A stretch of 64,000 bases of DNA from Jiangella muralis (GTDB taxonomy: Bacteria; Actinomycetota; Actinomycetes; Jiangellales; Jiangellaceae). The stretch lies in the NCBI RefSeq assembly GCF_001270745.1, contig NZ_KQ434754.1, positions 416,553-480,552 on the forward strand, read 5' to 3'. How positions within the stretch are numbered: the stretch's first letter is position 1; each line of letters starts with the position of its first letter. Of this stretch, positions 11,401 through 20,300 are shown piece after piece. The notes beneath the pieces were generated by a model, which saw only the letters and a program-made list of their open reading frames with translations, did no database searches and had not been told where the DNA came from. A program made the position numbers and the translations under genes.

Positions 11401-11969
11401 TGGATGCCGACGGACGGGTCTGGGATAGGGAAGGTATAGCTCGCCGACGCAGCTTGGCTCGGATCGGCCGCAGGGACGACCGACCCTTGGCCACAGACGA
11501 TGGTGACCTTGCCGTCACCGCTGGTTGGGCCGTCACGCAGAAGCGCGAACAGCAGAGTGGCGCAGTGTCACGGATCGTCATGCCGGGCAGTGGAAGGGTT
11601 GAGATTCGCGGCCGAACGGAGGTCGAAGCAGCTGCGTTGCGCGACGAGGAGTTGGGACTTCTGGGAGCCGAGGTGGTTGACGTTTACCTCAACGATGCGG
11701 TGTGCTGGCGCGGCGTTCCCGAGGCGGCCTGGGACTTCAAGATTGGCGGCTACCAAGTGCTGCGAAAGTGGCTGTCTTACCGTGACAAGGGCGTACTAGG
11801 TCGTGACCTGACAGTGGCTGAGGCGAGGGAGTTCGCAGAGATTTGCGGTCGGCTGACGGAGCTCGTCTTGCTGGGTCCTGAACTGGATGCCAACTATCGC
11901 GCAGCGACGAACTTGTCTGATCAAGAGCAAGACACGGCGTTGTTCCATGATGTAGAGGGCGATGCTTAA
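8472..11969 (+). CDS. Type ISP restriction-modification enzyme (nuclease, helicase-like region, N6-adenine methyltransferase, recognition domain)
   Basis: 1165 residues from the ATG at 8472, which follows a G-rich ribosome site. Single-chain LlaGI/LlaBIII-like enzymes combine all R-M functions. An N-terminal Mrr/PD-(D/E)xK nuclease shows GVPDGG (about 58) and LEVK (about 88-91). The methyltransferase domain has YTPPEVVRHM, motif I DPCTGTGSF (about 388) and motif IV NPPY (about 512), which marks N6-adenine methylation. The C-terminal 350 residues fit the target-recognition domain. The nuclease-methylase spacing is shorter than in LlaGI (about 1570 aa), so the helicase part looks reduced or absent and no Walker A was found. 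It is less GC-rich than its neighbours, suggesting separate acquisition. No separate S subunit is present. Confidence 0.85.
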   Translation: MGVLQDYLSAMARIRETGEAVEETSYYGQLERLLNEVGGHLSPKVLCVLTTRNRGAGVPDGGFFLRSHAVASAGERAMATRVPERGVLEVKGPGRDVRRIARSQQVRKYLGRYGKVLVSTYREFLLVSLGKDGEPIEGELFSIAKNEQSFWELTNDTENVDGNLETQFFEFLARALLGDAPLWQPADLAWFLAAYAREGRRRLDLADEQHLEALGTLRSALEDGLGLKFEGSEGEKFFRSALVQTLFYGVFAAWVVWSESQPVGSKQRFSWRAAQWTLNVPMVRVLFQQLTTKATLPVGLNEVLDWTEDALLRVDRRLFFDRFESANAVQYFYEPFLQAYDPEMRRQLGVWYTPPEVVRHMVASVHRALKDDLGLELGLADENVHVLDPCTGTGSFLVETIGTIARVLEERHGDALVAQDTKAAALTRIHGFELLPAPFVIAHLNVGLALDRLGAPLVEAAGERASVYLTNALTGWVESDEHPRLPYPEFEDERDAAEAVKRENPILVVLGNPPYNGFAGVSGREEGGLVAPYKQGLADRWDITKNKLDDLYVRFFRVAERRITEETGRGIVCYITNFSWLADPSAVVMRRQLVSEFDRVYIENLNGDSRETGKKTPDGLPDPSIFSTRLNPAGIQVGTAISLLVRSKAANAPGFKVRYRDFWGAGKRAELDSCNVGADAPEFQDLNPTPENWYRLRPWSPRRGYDRWPRVVDLTSDDPSLGLNENRGEALISHDRVTLAARMRHYLDEGVEFNVLRDEGDRLTYSWARFGPEATRKRLLRDSPFNERKIVRFQVKPFDLRWAYIDPTRKLWNEPRPQYIRSAELGSNSLVVRRRAPRSLDGAAFLHSNALIDQHAMHKDAYVIPFWLPTGSDSAAGSGMLFELETENESGLAWRPNLSATARAYLTDIGLSDMETSQETASLIWLHALAVGYSPLYLEENGDAIRDDWPRLPLPAKLADLLASARLGQRIADLLSMDADGRVWDREGIARRRSLARIGRRDDRPLATDDGDLAVTAGWAVTQKREQQSGAVSRIVMPGSGRVEIRGRTEVEAAALRDEELGLLGAEVVDVYLNDAVCWRGVPEAAWDFKIGGYQVLRKWLSYRDKGVLGRDLTVAEAREFAEICGRLTELVLLGPELDANYRAATNLSDQEQDTALFHDVEGDA

Positions 11970-12462
11970 GGAAGGACGTCGGCGCGGCGCGCCGGCTGCT
12001 GCGCTGCCCGTCGCGGTAGGCCCCACCAGTGGTTACGCGACCCGCTCTCGTGAGGTCGAGGACCAACAGGGCGCGGAACCCCGCGCTGCCGAGAGCGACT
12101 ACGCTGACATCGACAGCGATGCCGACTTCCTATGGGCCGCTCAGGACGTACATGAGTCCGATCTCCGGGGCCGCTGACAATTGCGTTCCGGCCGGGGCGC
12201 CGTGGTCAACGCCTGAGTTCTGTGCCCAGAGGGCACGAGCCAACAGCGTCCGGTGCCAACGATGAAGCGGTGACTTGCCCCGCACTGCTCGACGCCGTCG
12301 CCGCACTCGACTGGTTCCGGGGGAGCTAGAGTCGCGACTCAGCGTCGGCGGCGGGAGGAGCCAAGACCCACCGGCCCTTTGAACAGGCTGTCGAGAGCTT
12401 CGGCTGAGGCGGATTGACTGGCCGGGCCGCCGCCGTCCACGGGCCCCCGACCAGGTGTCCGG
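11970..12462. other. Convergent intergenic region
   Basis: About 490 bases between the convergent R-M gene and the ABC-3C operon. A 71-codon plus frame begins inside the last codons of the R-M gene (11962-12177) but has no ribosome site or known pattern. I see no confident gene and no terminator with a T-run. Confidence 0.4.
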
Positions 12463-14517
12463 CTAGGCCTCGTCCTGGGCACCTTGGCCGGTTGAACCGT
12501 CGAGGCGCGCGATCCACTTCGCCGGGATGAGACCCACTGGGCCGTCACTCTGGTCTCGCCAGTTCTTTACGATCGACGATTGGAACCACGTCTCCTCGAA
12601 GTCTGCGTGGTCGACCGTGATGACCTGGAAATTGCCGTCGTTTTCGGCGACGAAGTCGTACATCTTCCTGAACAGCTTCCGGACCGCGAGGTCGTCCGCG
12701 TCCGTGGCCGTTTCTGCCTGACGGTCCATTTCTGAGGGGTAGTGACCCTGCGATGGCTGATCGAGGACAAGGAACCGGGGCACCGGGCGGTCGTGCCGGA
12801 TGAACGACTGATGCAGCGCGAGGTGGCTGGTGACGTGGTAGCCGATCCAGTTCTCGGCACTGCCGATCCGATGGAGCGGCACGGGATCATCGTCGACCTC
12901 TGCCACGACGGTCAGCTCTGCGAGGTCGATGCGGACGTTCTTATCGCTGTGCTCGAGCCCGAGCTCTTGGGCGTACTTGGTCAGGTCGCGCCCGACGCCG
13001 TTGAGCCTGGTGGTGAGGCGTTCACGCGCGGAGTCATCGGAGAGCTGCCGCTGCAGTTCCTCGATGGTGCCCTCGGCCACCGTGATGCGTTCACGGATGA
13101 GGGCTGCGTGGCCTTCGTCGGCTTCCGGTGCTCGGGCGATGATGGCGTCTATGCGTCCTCGGGTGAAGTCCTGGCGGCGATTGGCGTCGCGGCCGACGGC
13201 TGATGTGGCTGCGAAGGTGGAGTCCACTGCTAAGCGCCCCCGTCGCACTCGTCCCTGCACTTCTGCGATGCGGCGGTTGATGTCGTCGAGAGCCTCGCTC
13301 TTCGCGGGTGATGCTCCGCGGATGTTCGCCAGTTGGGACTTGAGCTTCTCGAGAGTTGTCCGCATCTGCCCACTGGTCGGATCCTCGGACTCTTGGCCGC
13401 AGACGGGACAGCGGCCGGCCACGACTGGCTTGGCGGGCTCTTCGGTGTCCTCAGCGCCTTCGTTGTGTTCGGGGCCTGGGGACGGCCCTTCGGAAGCGAG
13501 CGGAAGCAGGTCGAGGCTCGTCAACCGGCCAACCTGGATGTTGAGTGCGTCTTCGTAGTCCGAGCTTCCTTCGGCTTCGTCGAGGAGTAGCAGGCGTTGC
13601 TGGAGCAGCTGGTAGAGGTCGTCTTCAGCGAGCTCAAGCTCGTTCCGTGCGCGTCGTTCTGCGTCCTGGCTCTGCGCAGGTGCGGTGTCCGGGGGGACGA
13701 GTGAAGCGTCGCGGCTGGCGCGGTGGAGGAGCGTGACGAGCTCAGCGCGAGACCGGCCCGGGGTTTCGGGGTCGAGAGGTTCTGCGAGGCCCGCTTCGAT
13801 TGCTTCGGTGTGGAGGGCGAGCAGTTCCGAGTCGATGGTCGCCACGGCGTCGATCGCGTCTCTCAGGTCTCGTTCGAGCTTCTGGAGGCGCCGCTGTTCG
13901 TGTCGGAGCAGCGCCTTCTGTAGAGCCTGGTCAGGCGGGACTGCACCGAGGAAGTACGGGATGGTGTCGCGCAGTGCGTCGTCTACTCCGCGTTCGCCGG
14001 AGCGGTGGAAGATGCGGGTGGATGAGGAGATCTCATCCTGGTTCTGGATACAGAGAAACGCGGCGTGCCCGAGGTGGGTCCGGAGCGGGTCTCGCAAGGA
14101 GCCGGGTGGCGGGTCGATCTGGCTCTCGTCGATGCCGATGCGTTGGCCCAGAACGAGGCGCATCGTCTTGGTGTTCATGTTCGGCTCTAGCGGCGGCGTC
14201 GGCGGCTGGAGGGCCGCGTCACCAATAATGAGCAGGGCTTGTTCGTTCTTCTTCTGGCCCTGCGGTAGCGGCCGGCCGACGTACGCCCGGCCGCCGTCGT
14301 TGAGTTGCCAGAGTGCGCCAACCCAGCTCAGTGCCTTCTCAACGTTGCCTGCCGAGGTCGGGATGTCTGAACGGCCAAGGCAGTAGTCGATTATCTTCAC
14401 CAGGACGGACTTGCCGGTCCTGGAGACGCCGGTGACGATGTTGAGGCGCCCCGGGTTGAATTCGATCGTTTCGAGTTCACCCAGGGTGGAGTACAGGCAC
14501 ACGGACACGAGTTGCAC
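12463..14517 (-). CDS. ABC-3C system ATPase (DUF3732, Rad50/SMC-like)
   Basis: 684 residues. The GTG start gives MQLVSVCLYSTLGEL, then Walker A VTGVSRTGKS (28-37), two long coiled-coil arms (about 200-320 and 385-520) separated by a CPVC zinc-hook motif (370-373), and the Walker B region RFLVLDQPSQGHYP (581-594), which is diagnostic of DUF3732. The LVLDQPS version replaces the usual LLLDEP. In ABC three-component (ABC-3C) conflict systems this ATPase is thought to sense foreign or aberrant nucleoprotein and license the effector. It is third in an operon with the effector and middle component, 79 bp after the latter. The roles of the family are largely predicted. Confidence 0.88.
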   Translation of the reverse strand: MQLVSVCLYSTLGELETIEFNPGRLNIVTGVSRTGKSVLVKIIDYCLGRSDIPTSAGNVEKALSWVGALWQLNDGGRAYVGRPLPQGQKKNEQALLIIGDAALQPPTPPLEPNMNTKTMRLVLGQRIGIDESQIDPPPGSLRDPLRTHLGHAAFLCIQNQDEISSSTRIFHRSGERGVDDALRDTIPYFLGAVPPDQALQKALLRHEQRRLQKLERDLRDAIDAVATIDSELLALHTEAIEAGLAEPLDPETPGRSRAELVTLLHRASRDASLVPPDTAPAQSQDAERRARNELELAEDDLYQLLQQRLLLLDEAEGSSDYEDALNIQVGRLTSLDLLPLASEGPSPGPEHNEGAEDTEEPAKPVVAGRCPVCGQESEDPTSGQMRTTLEKLKSQLANIRGASPAKSEALDDINRRIAEVQGRVRRGRLAVDSTFAATSAVGRDANRRQDFTRGRIDAIIARAPEADEGHAALIRERITVAEGTIEELQRQLSDDSARERLTTRLNGVGRDLTKYAQELGLEHSDKNVRIDLAELTVVAEVDDDPVPLHRIGSAENWIGYHVTSHLALHQSFIRHDRPVPRFLVLDQPSQGHYPSEMDRQAETATDADDLAVRKLFRKMYDFVAENDGNFQVITVDHADFEETWFQSSIVKNWRDQSDGPVGLIPAKWIARLDGSTGQGAQDEA

Positions 14518-14596
14518 GCCGCTAGATTGCCATCTTTTCGGTTGCGGTGCGATGAATGCGGAGATGGACTCATCGCCGCTGCTGGAGACGGTCAGT

Positions 14597-15124
14597 TCAC
14601 GGTTGCACTCCGAGGGCGCTGTAGATCGACGCCGCGTTTCCTGCGCGGCCGAAAACGCGGCCGATCATCCCGGACGCCCTGTAGACGACCGGAAGGTCAC
14701 CGGCGGCCTTGCGGGGCTGGATCTGCGGCTCGGCGAGACTGCGCAACCCATCGCCGTCGACGAGTTCGACGGTTCCTTCCCGGAGCCCGAACCTGAGCCC
14801 TTCCCGCACGTACGGCGCCATCTGATTCGCTCGTGCCGGGAAGCCGGCAATCAGCACCGCGTTGTCGCCGGCCCACTTCGTCAGGCTGGTCGCCTTGGTC
14901 CTCGGGAGAGCTTCGCGAGTCGGGCGGTGGAGAACGAGTGGAGTCACGAGATGGGCGAGCGGCCAAGGCATCGGGAAGCCCGCAGTCTCCTCGTATTGGT
15001 TCGCTGCCGTTGCGATCGTGACCGCAACGAGGGCCGGGTTGAACATCGCAGCAGGAACGGGCGACCGCTGGTCCCACCCGGGGAGCTGGGAATGGATCGT
15101 GACGGGGCTGGCGTCTGCTGTCAT
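14597..15124 (-). CDS. ABC-3C system middle component
   Basis: 175 residues. FNPALVAVTIATAANQYEE followed by MPWPLAHLVTPLVLHRPTRE is the conserved core of the ABC-3C middle-component family, small alpha-helical adaptors that lie between the ATPase and effector genes. The C-terminal part (VYRASGMIGRVFGRAG) matches the second conserved helix of that family. The ATG overlaps the effector stop by four bases (15121-15124), giving strict coupling. It has no enzymatic motif. The expected role is a bridge between the ATPase and the nuclease. I am confident of the family, and the mechanism is inference. Confidence 0.85.
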   Translation of the reverse strand: MTADASPVTIHSQLPGWDQRSPVPAAMFNPALVAVTIATAANQYEETAGFPMPWPLAHLVTPLVLHRPTREALPRTKATSLTKWAGDNAVLIAGFPARANQMAPYVREGLRFGLREGTVELVDGDGLRSLAEPQIQPRKAAGDLPVVYRASGMIGRVFGRAGNAASIYSALGVQP

Positions 15125-16347
15125 TGCACTGTCACCGCCCCCAGCAACAGATCTTCTACCTTCTTCTTGAAGTTCGGGTGCCAGCCGAGGTCTGAGCCCT
15201 GGGCCATCATGTGGTGCTTGCCCCGGTAGTAGAAGTCTTGGTCGACGCGGTCACGGATGCGGATCGCCGGAGCAGTCAGCACGTCCTGGAGCAGCTTCCG
15301 CCCGGCAGCGATCGCGTCGTCCTCGGATCCGCCCGCCGGCAGCCCAGTGAGCATCAACCCGAACAAGACGTCCCAAGCGTCCCGTAGTCGCCGTTCGTAA
15401 CCCTGGACCTCGTCGCCGCGGAGGAAGTCGCGTTCGAGCCACTTCACCTCGCTGTGGGTCGCACGGAAGTAGTCGACGATCGCCCGGCGCACGACCCGGT
15501 CATGAACCTTCACAAACCCGAGCTGGTGCACGAACATCTCTTCGTCGAGGCCGGCGAGTGCCTTGTCGGTGTAGTCGAGGTCGAACTCAGCAAACTCTGG
15601 AAGACCCTGGTCGCTATACGCGATCGTGAGTTGGATGAGCTTCGCGTTCAGGTCAGCGGCTGTCACGGCCTCGCGAAGGTTGTCGTCGTCCGGGAAGTAG
15701 CGTTGGCTGAGCATCTCGACCACGCGACCGCGCCACCAACCCCAGAGGTTGTCGAGAAAGTCGGCATGCTTGTTCGTGTCGGAAGGCAGGTGCGTCCAGA
15801 CGCGGTCCTTCACCGCGTCTGCGATGTTCACGATCGTCGGGGCGCCGTCGACGACGGTGATCCGGGAGACAAACGCGTTCTGCGCGGGAACTGCGAGCTT
15901 CTTGAAGGCAGCGAACGCGGCCTGCATCGCAGGGTCTTGGGTCTCGCTGCCCTCGGCAGCCTTGCGGAGCTTGTTCGCCACATCGACCGGGTTTCGGTCA
16001 TTGGTGGCCCTCAGGGTGTAGGCGGCAGAACCCTGGCTTGCCGTGCCGGTGGAGACCAGGACGAGTGCAGGTCCATCGATGTTGGCCGCCTGGCCGTCGT
16101 CGAGCCAGGCCTTGATGGTTCGCCACATGGCCGGCGACTTGTCGCCTAGGCCTCCAGTTGCGTTGACGCTGTGCTTTATCTGGAGCTTCTCCAGCGGCGT
16201 TCCGTCATCTTCCCAGGCGACGTCATCGTGCAACTCGAGGGTGATGGCGCGCCCGGGGCCTCCATCGAGGAGGAGCGCGTATAGGCAATAGTCGGCTTGG
16301 TACTGGTAGCCAGCAGCGGATCCGGCTGCCGAGTGGGTGTTGGTCAC
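15121..16347 (-). CDS. ABC-3C effector: restriction-endonuclease-like domain plus ABC-3C C-terminal domain
   Basis: 408 residues, first gene of the operon, GTG start with AGGGGAA ribosome site. The N-terminal 130 residues (GYQYQADYCLYALL, then ITLELHDDVAWEDD and LEKLQIKHS) match the Cap4/DUF4297-like nuclease pattern, with the acidic ELHDD and QxK giving the catalytic core. The C-terminal region (FYYRGKHHMMAQGSDLGWHP) is the conserved ABC-3C C-terminal tail that docks other components. The predicted action is DNA cleavage when the ATPase is triggered. Some homologues carry other effectors on the same tail. All key residues look intact. Confidence 0.83.
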   Translation of the reverse strand: MTNTHSAAGSAAGYQYQADYCLYALLLDGGPGRAITLELHDDVAWEDDGTPLEKLQIKHSVNATGGLGDKSPAMWRTIKAWLDDGQAANIDGPALVLVSTGTASQGSAAYTLRATNDRNPVDVANKLRKAAEGSETQDPAMQAAFAAFKKLAVPAQNAFVSRITVVDGAPTIVNIADAVKDRVWTHLPSDTNKHADFLDNLWGWWRGRVVEMLSQRYFPDDDNLREAVTAADLNAKLIQLTIAYSDQGLPEFAEFDLDYTDKALAGLDEEMFVHQLGFVKVHDRVVRRAIVDYFRATHSEVKWLERDFLRGDEVQGYERRLRDAWDVLFGLMLTGLPAGGSEDDAIAAGRKLLQDVLTAPAIRIRDRVDQDFYYRGKHHMMAQGSDLGWHPNFKKKVEDLLLGAVTVQ

Positions 16348-16464
16348 GATTTCCCCTACCTCTCGACAGCCACTTTTCCGCTATGGCCGCTCGCTAGCTA
16401 ATGCCCGGGGGTCCCGCATCCAGGTTGGCTGAACTTTGCCACGTCCGCCAGGCTTGCACACCGT

Positions 16465-16840
16465 CTACGACGAGTTCGCCGTCGTAAGAGCGACGCAGGC
16501 AGCGAGCAGACGATCAGCCCAAGGCGCAGACGTCGCCAGCACGACGAACCAGAACGCCCCGCAGCCCGCACCGCACCAGTCCAGGCTCGCGATTTCCTGC
16601 TCGCCGCCATAGACCAGCTCCCACGGCTGCCGCTCTGCAGTCGACCTGGGCGGCGGCCGCGGCCACAGCGTCGAGCTGCTGCCCGCCGCGGACCGAGGCC
16701 ATCAAGCGAGTCGTCGCGTGCGTCGTCGTCGCCGCGATCTTCACCGTCACCGACCCCGCCCGGTCCGCGTCCGGATCCTGACCCTCCTCCCCGAACCCAA
16801 GCAGTTGCACGGACGCACGGGAGCCGGATCGAAGCCTCAT
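16465..16840 (-). pseudogene. Possible frameshifted small gene, family unknown
   Basis: From ATG 16840 one frame reads sensibly (VQLLGFGEEGQDPDADR, then VKIAATTTHATTRLMA) up to about 16645. The protein-like reading then continues in another frame (WELVYGGEQEIASLDWCGAG and FWFVVLATSAPWADRLL) to a TAG at 16465. Each half loses protein character in the other frame, which suggests one 120-codon gene broken by a single-base indel. The gene would lie between the ABC-3C operon and the divergent relaxase operon. No family is recognised. It could be chance in GC-rich DNA. Confidence 0.35.
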
Positions 16841-16940
16841 GGCCTGGAGGAAGCCTCACTGCCTTACACGTCTGGCATTGGGCGGCGTATCCGGTCGCGG
16901 ATCGGCTTCGCGGTGCGCGGCGGCTCGTCACCGAGGTGTC

Positions 16941-17336
16941 ATGGACGAGCAGTTCTCTACGGGTTCGAAGGCGTGCTGGGAGTGTGGCTGGGGGTTCGCG
17001 GCCGCGACTGTGACGCAGCGGTGGTGTTCGCGTCGGTGCGCCCAGCGAGCGCGTCGTCGGCGTCAGCGTGACCACGTCCGCGCGGTCGCGGGTGAGCGGT
17101 CGCGGGTCTGCGCTCAGTGTGGCCGCTCATGGGTTCCGGTCCGCCGTGACGCGAGCTTCTGCTCGCAGTCGTGTCGTGCGCGGGCCCGCCGTCAGCGTGA
17201 GCGCACCGAGTCGCGGCGGCGAGCGTGTGGTTGGTGCGGGCGCACGTTCGTGCCACGTCGTGGCGATGCGCGCTCATGCTCGCGCCGTTGCGCTCAGCGT
17301 GCTCGACGTGCGGAGATGCGTCGTTCGGCTGAGTGA
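16941..17336 (+). CDS. Triple zinc-ribbon protein coupled to the relaxase
   Basis: 131 residues containing three tandem C4 zinc-binding units of about 22 residues: CWECGWGF...CSRRC, CAQCGRSW...CSQSC and CGWCGRTF...CSRRC, joined by very basic Arg-rich linkers. The ATG at 16941 follows a CCGAGG site. Its TGA overlaps the GTG start of the relaxase (GTGA), so the two are made together. Small zinc-ribbon proteins of this kind are found beside MobF relaxases in actinobacteria and are plausible nucleic-acid-binding relaxosome partners, but their job is not established. A regulatory role is the alternative. The gene is intact. Confidence 0.72.
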   Translation: MDEQFSTGSKACWECGWGFAAATVTQRWCSRRCAQRARRRRQRDHVRAVAGERSRVCAQCGRSWVPVRRDASFCSQSCRARARRQRERTESRRRACGWCGRTFVPRRGDARSCSRRCAQRARRAEMRRSAE

Positions 17337-20300
17337 TCTCGGTCAAGCGGGTCTATGCCGGCGACGGGTACCGGTACCTGCTGCGTGGGATCGCAGATCA
17401 GGAGGATGTGCCCGGCGCGTCGGCGGTGACCAGCTATTACACGCAGCCGGGTAACCCGCATGGCCGGTGGGTGGGCGCCGGTCTGGCTGGTCTGGGCGAG
17501 GGCGCGGGCCTTTCGGCCGGTTCGAGGGTGAGCGAGCAGCAGCTGGAGCGGATGTTCCGCGAGGGGGTGGATCCGCTCACCGGGCAGCCGCTCGGGCGCC
17601 GGTTCCGCCAGGTGATCGGGTGGCGTGAGCGCGCGGATGCGCGCATTGCCGCATTGAGCGCTCAGCTGAGCGCTGATGAGCGCGCGGCCGCGGTCGAACG
17701 GATCGAGGCCGAGGAGAAGGCTCGCCCGACGGTCAGGCCGGTCGCGGGGTTCGACGTCACGTTCTCCCCGCCCAAGAGCGTGAGCGTGCTCTGGGGATTG
17801 GGCGATCAGGGGGTGCGCGAGCAGGTCTACGAGGCGCATCAGGCGGCGATCCGGGACGTCCTCAGCGTGCTCGAGCGGGATGTCGTGCGCACCCGGATCG
17901 GCGCCAACGGGGTCGCCCAAGTCGAGACCAGGGGCGTGATCGGGGCAGCGTTCGACCATTGGGACAGCCGTTCCGGTGACCCGCAGCTGCATACGCACGT
18001 GCTGCTGCTCAACCGGGTCCAGGCCACCGGTGACGCCCGGTGGCGCACCCTGGACTCGCGCGGTGCCCTGTATCCGGCCGTGGTGGCGCTGTCGGAGCTG
18101 TACGACAACGTCCTGGCCGACCACATCACCGCCCGGCTCGGCGTCGGGTGGGAGAACCGCGGCACTCGGCACAAGGCGAAGAACACGGTGTGGGAGATCG
18201 AGACCATGCCGGGCGAGCTGATCGCGGCGTTCTCCAGCCGTGGCGCGGACATCGAGGCGGAGAAGGACCGGTTGGTCGACGCCTACCGGCGCCAGCACGG
18301 CCGCAGCCCGAGCGATCGGACCGTCATCCGATTGCGCCAGATCGCCACGCTGGCCACCCGCCCGGCGAAGGAGGTCCGCTCACTCGCTGAGCTGACGACC
18401 GACTGGGCCGAGCGCGCTCGCGTCGTACTCCGTGACGACCCGGCGGAGTGGGTGAGCAGTCGTACCCGGTTCGCGCCCGCCCGACGAGATCGCCCGTTGC
18501 TGTGGCGGGTGGACGATCTCGCGGCGGGTGGTGCGCTCGATCAGCTGGTGCGCGACGCCTTCGACGAGTTAAGCACCGAGCGCTCGACCTGGACGGTGTG
18601 GAACGTCCGAGCCGCGGTCGCGCGGGCCGCGATGGCCTATCGCATGGTCGACGCCGACGAGCGGGACCGGCTCATCGGCGACGCCACCGATCGGTTGCTC
18701 GCGCTGTCGGTCGACCTCACCCCGCGCGAGCGCGCCTTCACACCTGCCAGGTTCCGCCGACGTGATGGCCGCTCGGTCTTCGCGCCCGGGCGGGTGTTCA
18801 CATCTGCCGCAATGCTCGCCGCCGAGCAGCGGCTGCGCGCAGGACTGCGCGCCATCGATGCGCCCGCGCTCAGTCTCGCCGCGATCGACACAGCGACCCG
18901 TAACCCCACCAGGAACGGGCACCTGCTCACAGCCGACCAGGCCGACGCGCTCACCCGTATCGCGGTCAGCGGCCGCCGGGTCGATGTCCTGCTCGGCCCG
19001 GCCGGCTCCGGCAAGACCACCACTCTCGACGTCCTCCGGCACGCCTGGGAGCACGAGCACGGCGCCGGGTCGGTGGTTGGGCTTGCACCATCGGCGGCGG
19101 CCGCCGGCGTGGTGGCCGAATCGTTGGGGATCCCGACTGACAACACCGCGAAATGGCTCCACGAGGCCCACCGCAACACGCATCGCCAACGCGAACTAGA
19201 CCACCTGCTGCTCGCGTTGCCAGGGATCGGTCTAGACGACCAGGGATGGCGCGACCACTTGAGCCGCGCCGAGTGCTCCTGGTCGGAAGCACGACCATGG
19301 CGGCTGCGCGGATCAGGGAGCATCTCGGCTGCCGGGAGGGCCAAGCTCGCCGCAGCGGTGCGAGAGCGCATCGCCGAACTCACCACCGAGATCCGGCGCT
19401 GGCGCTTCACCGACGGCCAGCTGGTCATCGTCGATGAAGCATCGATGGTGGGGACGCTCGCGCTGGATGCCCTCGCCGGCGCCGCGTACGAGGCTGGCGC
19501 GAAGCTGCTGCTGGTTGGCGACCACGCTCAGCTCGGCGCCGTCGACGCTGGCGGCGCCTTCGGGCTGCTCGTCCGCGACTACGGCGACGACCTGGTGCCT
19601 GAGCTCACCGCGCTGCACCGATTCCAGGTAGCCTGGGAGGCCGCTGCGACGCGGAGTCTCCGGCGCGGCGACGCCGAGATCCTGACCACCTACCAGGAGC
19701 ACGGCCGGCTCCACGCGGGCGAGACCGACGACGTCACCGACCACGCGTACAGGTCCTGGCTCGCCGACGAGACCGCCGGCCGGACGTCGCTGCTGATCGC
19801 GGCGTCCACTGACGCCGTCCGCGAGCTGGCCATGCGCGCCCGCGCCGACCGGGTCGCGGCCGGGCACGTCGAACCCGGCGGTGTCGTCCTGCACGATGGC
19901 AGCCTGGCCGGGCGCGGGGACCGGGTCGTCACCCGCAACAACGACCGGCGCCTGTCCACCGGTCGCCGCAATTGGGTCAAGAACGGCGACACCTGGATCG
20001 TGCAGCGCCGTCACCGCGACGGCTCCCTCACCCTCCGCCGACACCGCAGTGTCGGCACCATCACCCTCCCGGCGGACTACGTGCGTCAACACGTCGAACT
20101 CGCCTACTCGACCACCGCACACCGCGCACAAGGCGCCAGCGTCGACACCGCCCACGTGCTCGTCAGCGGAACCAGCACCACTCGCGAGGTCTTCTACGTC
20201 GCCATGACCCGAGGACGCCTCGCCAACCACGCCTACGTCGCCACCGACCTCGACCCCGATGACCGACACCTGGGCGACGGCACCGAACCGACCGCGATCA

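Noticed and set aside
11962..12177. 71-codon gene overlapping the end of the R-M gene
   Set aside because: No ribosome site, no motif and biased composition. Overlap alone is not enough.
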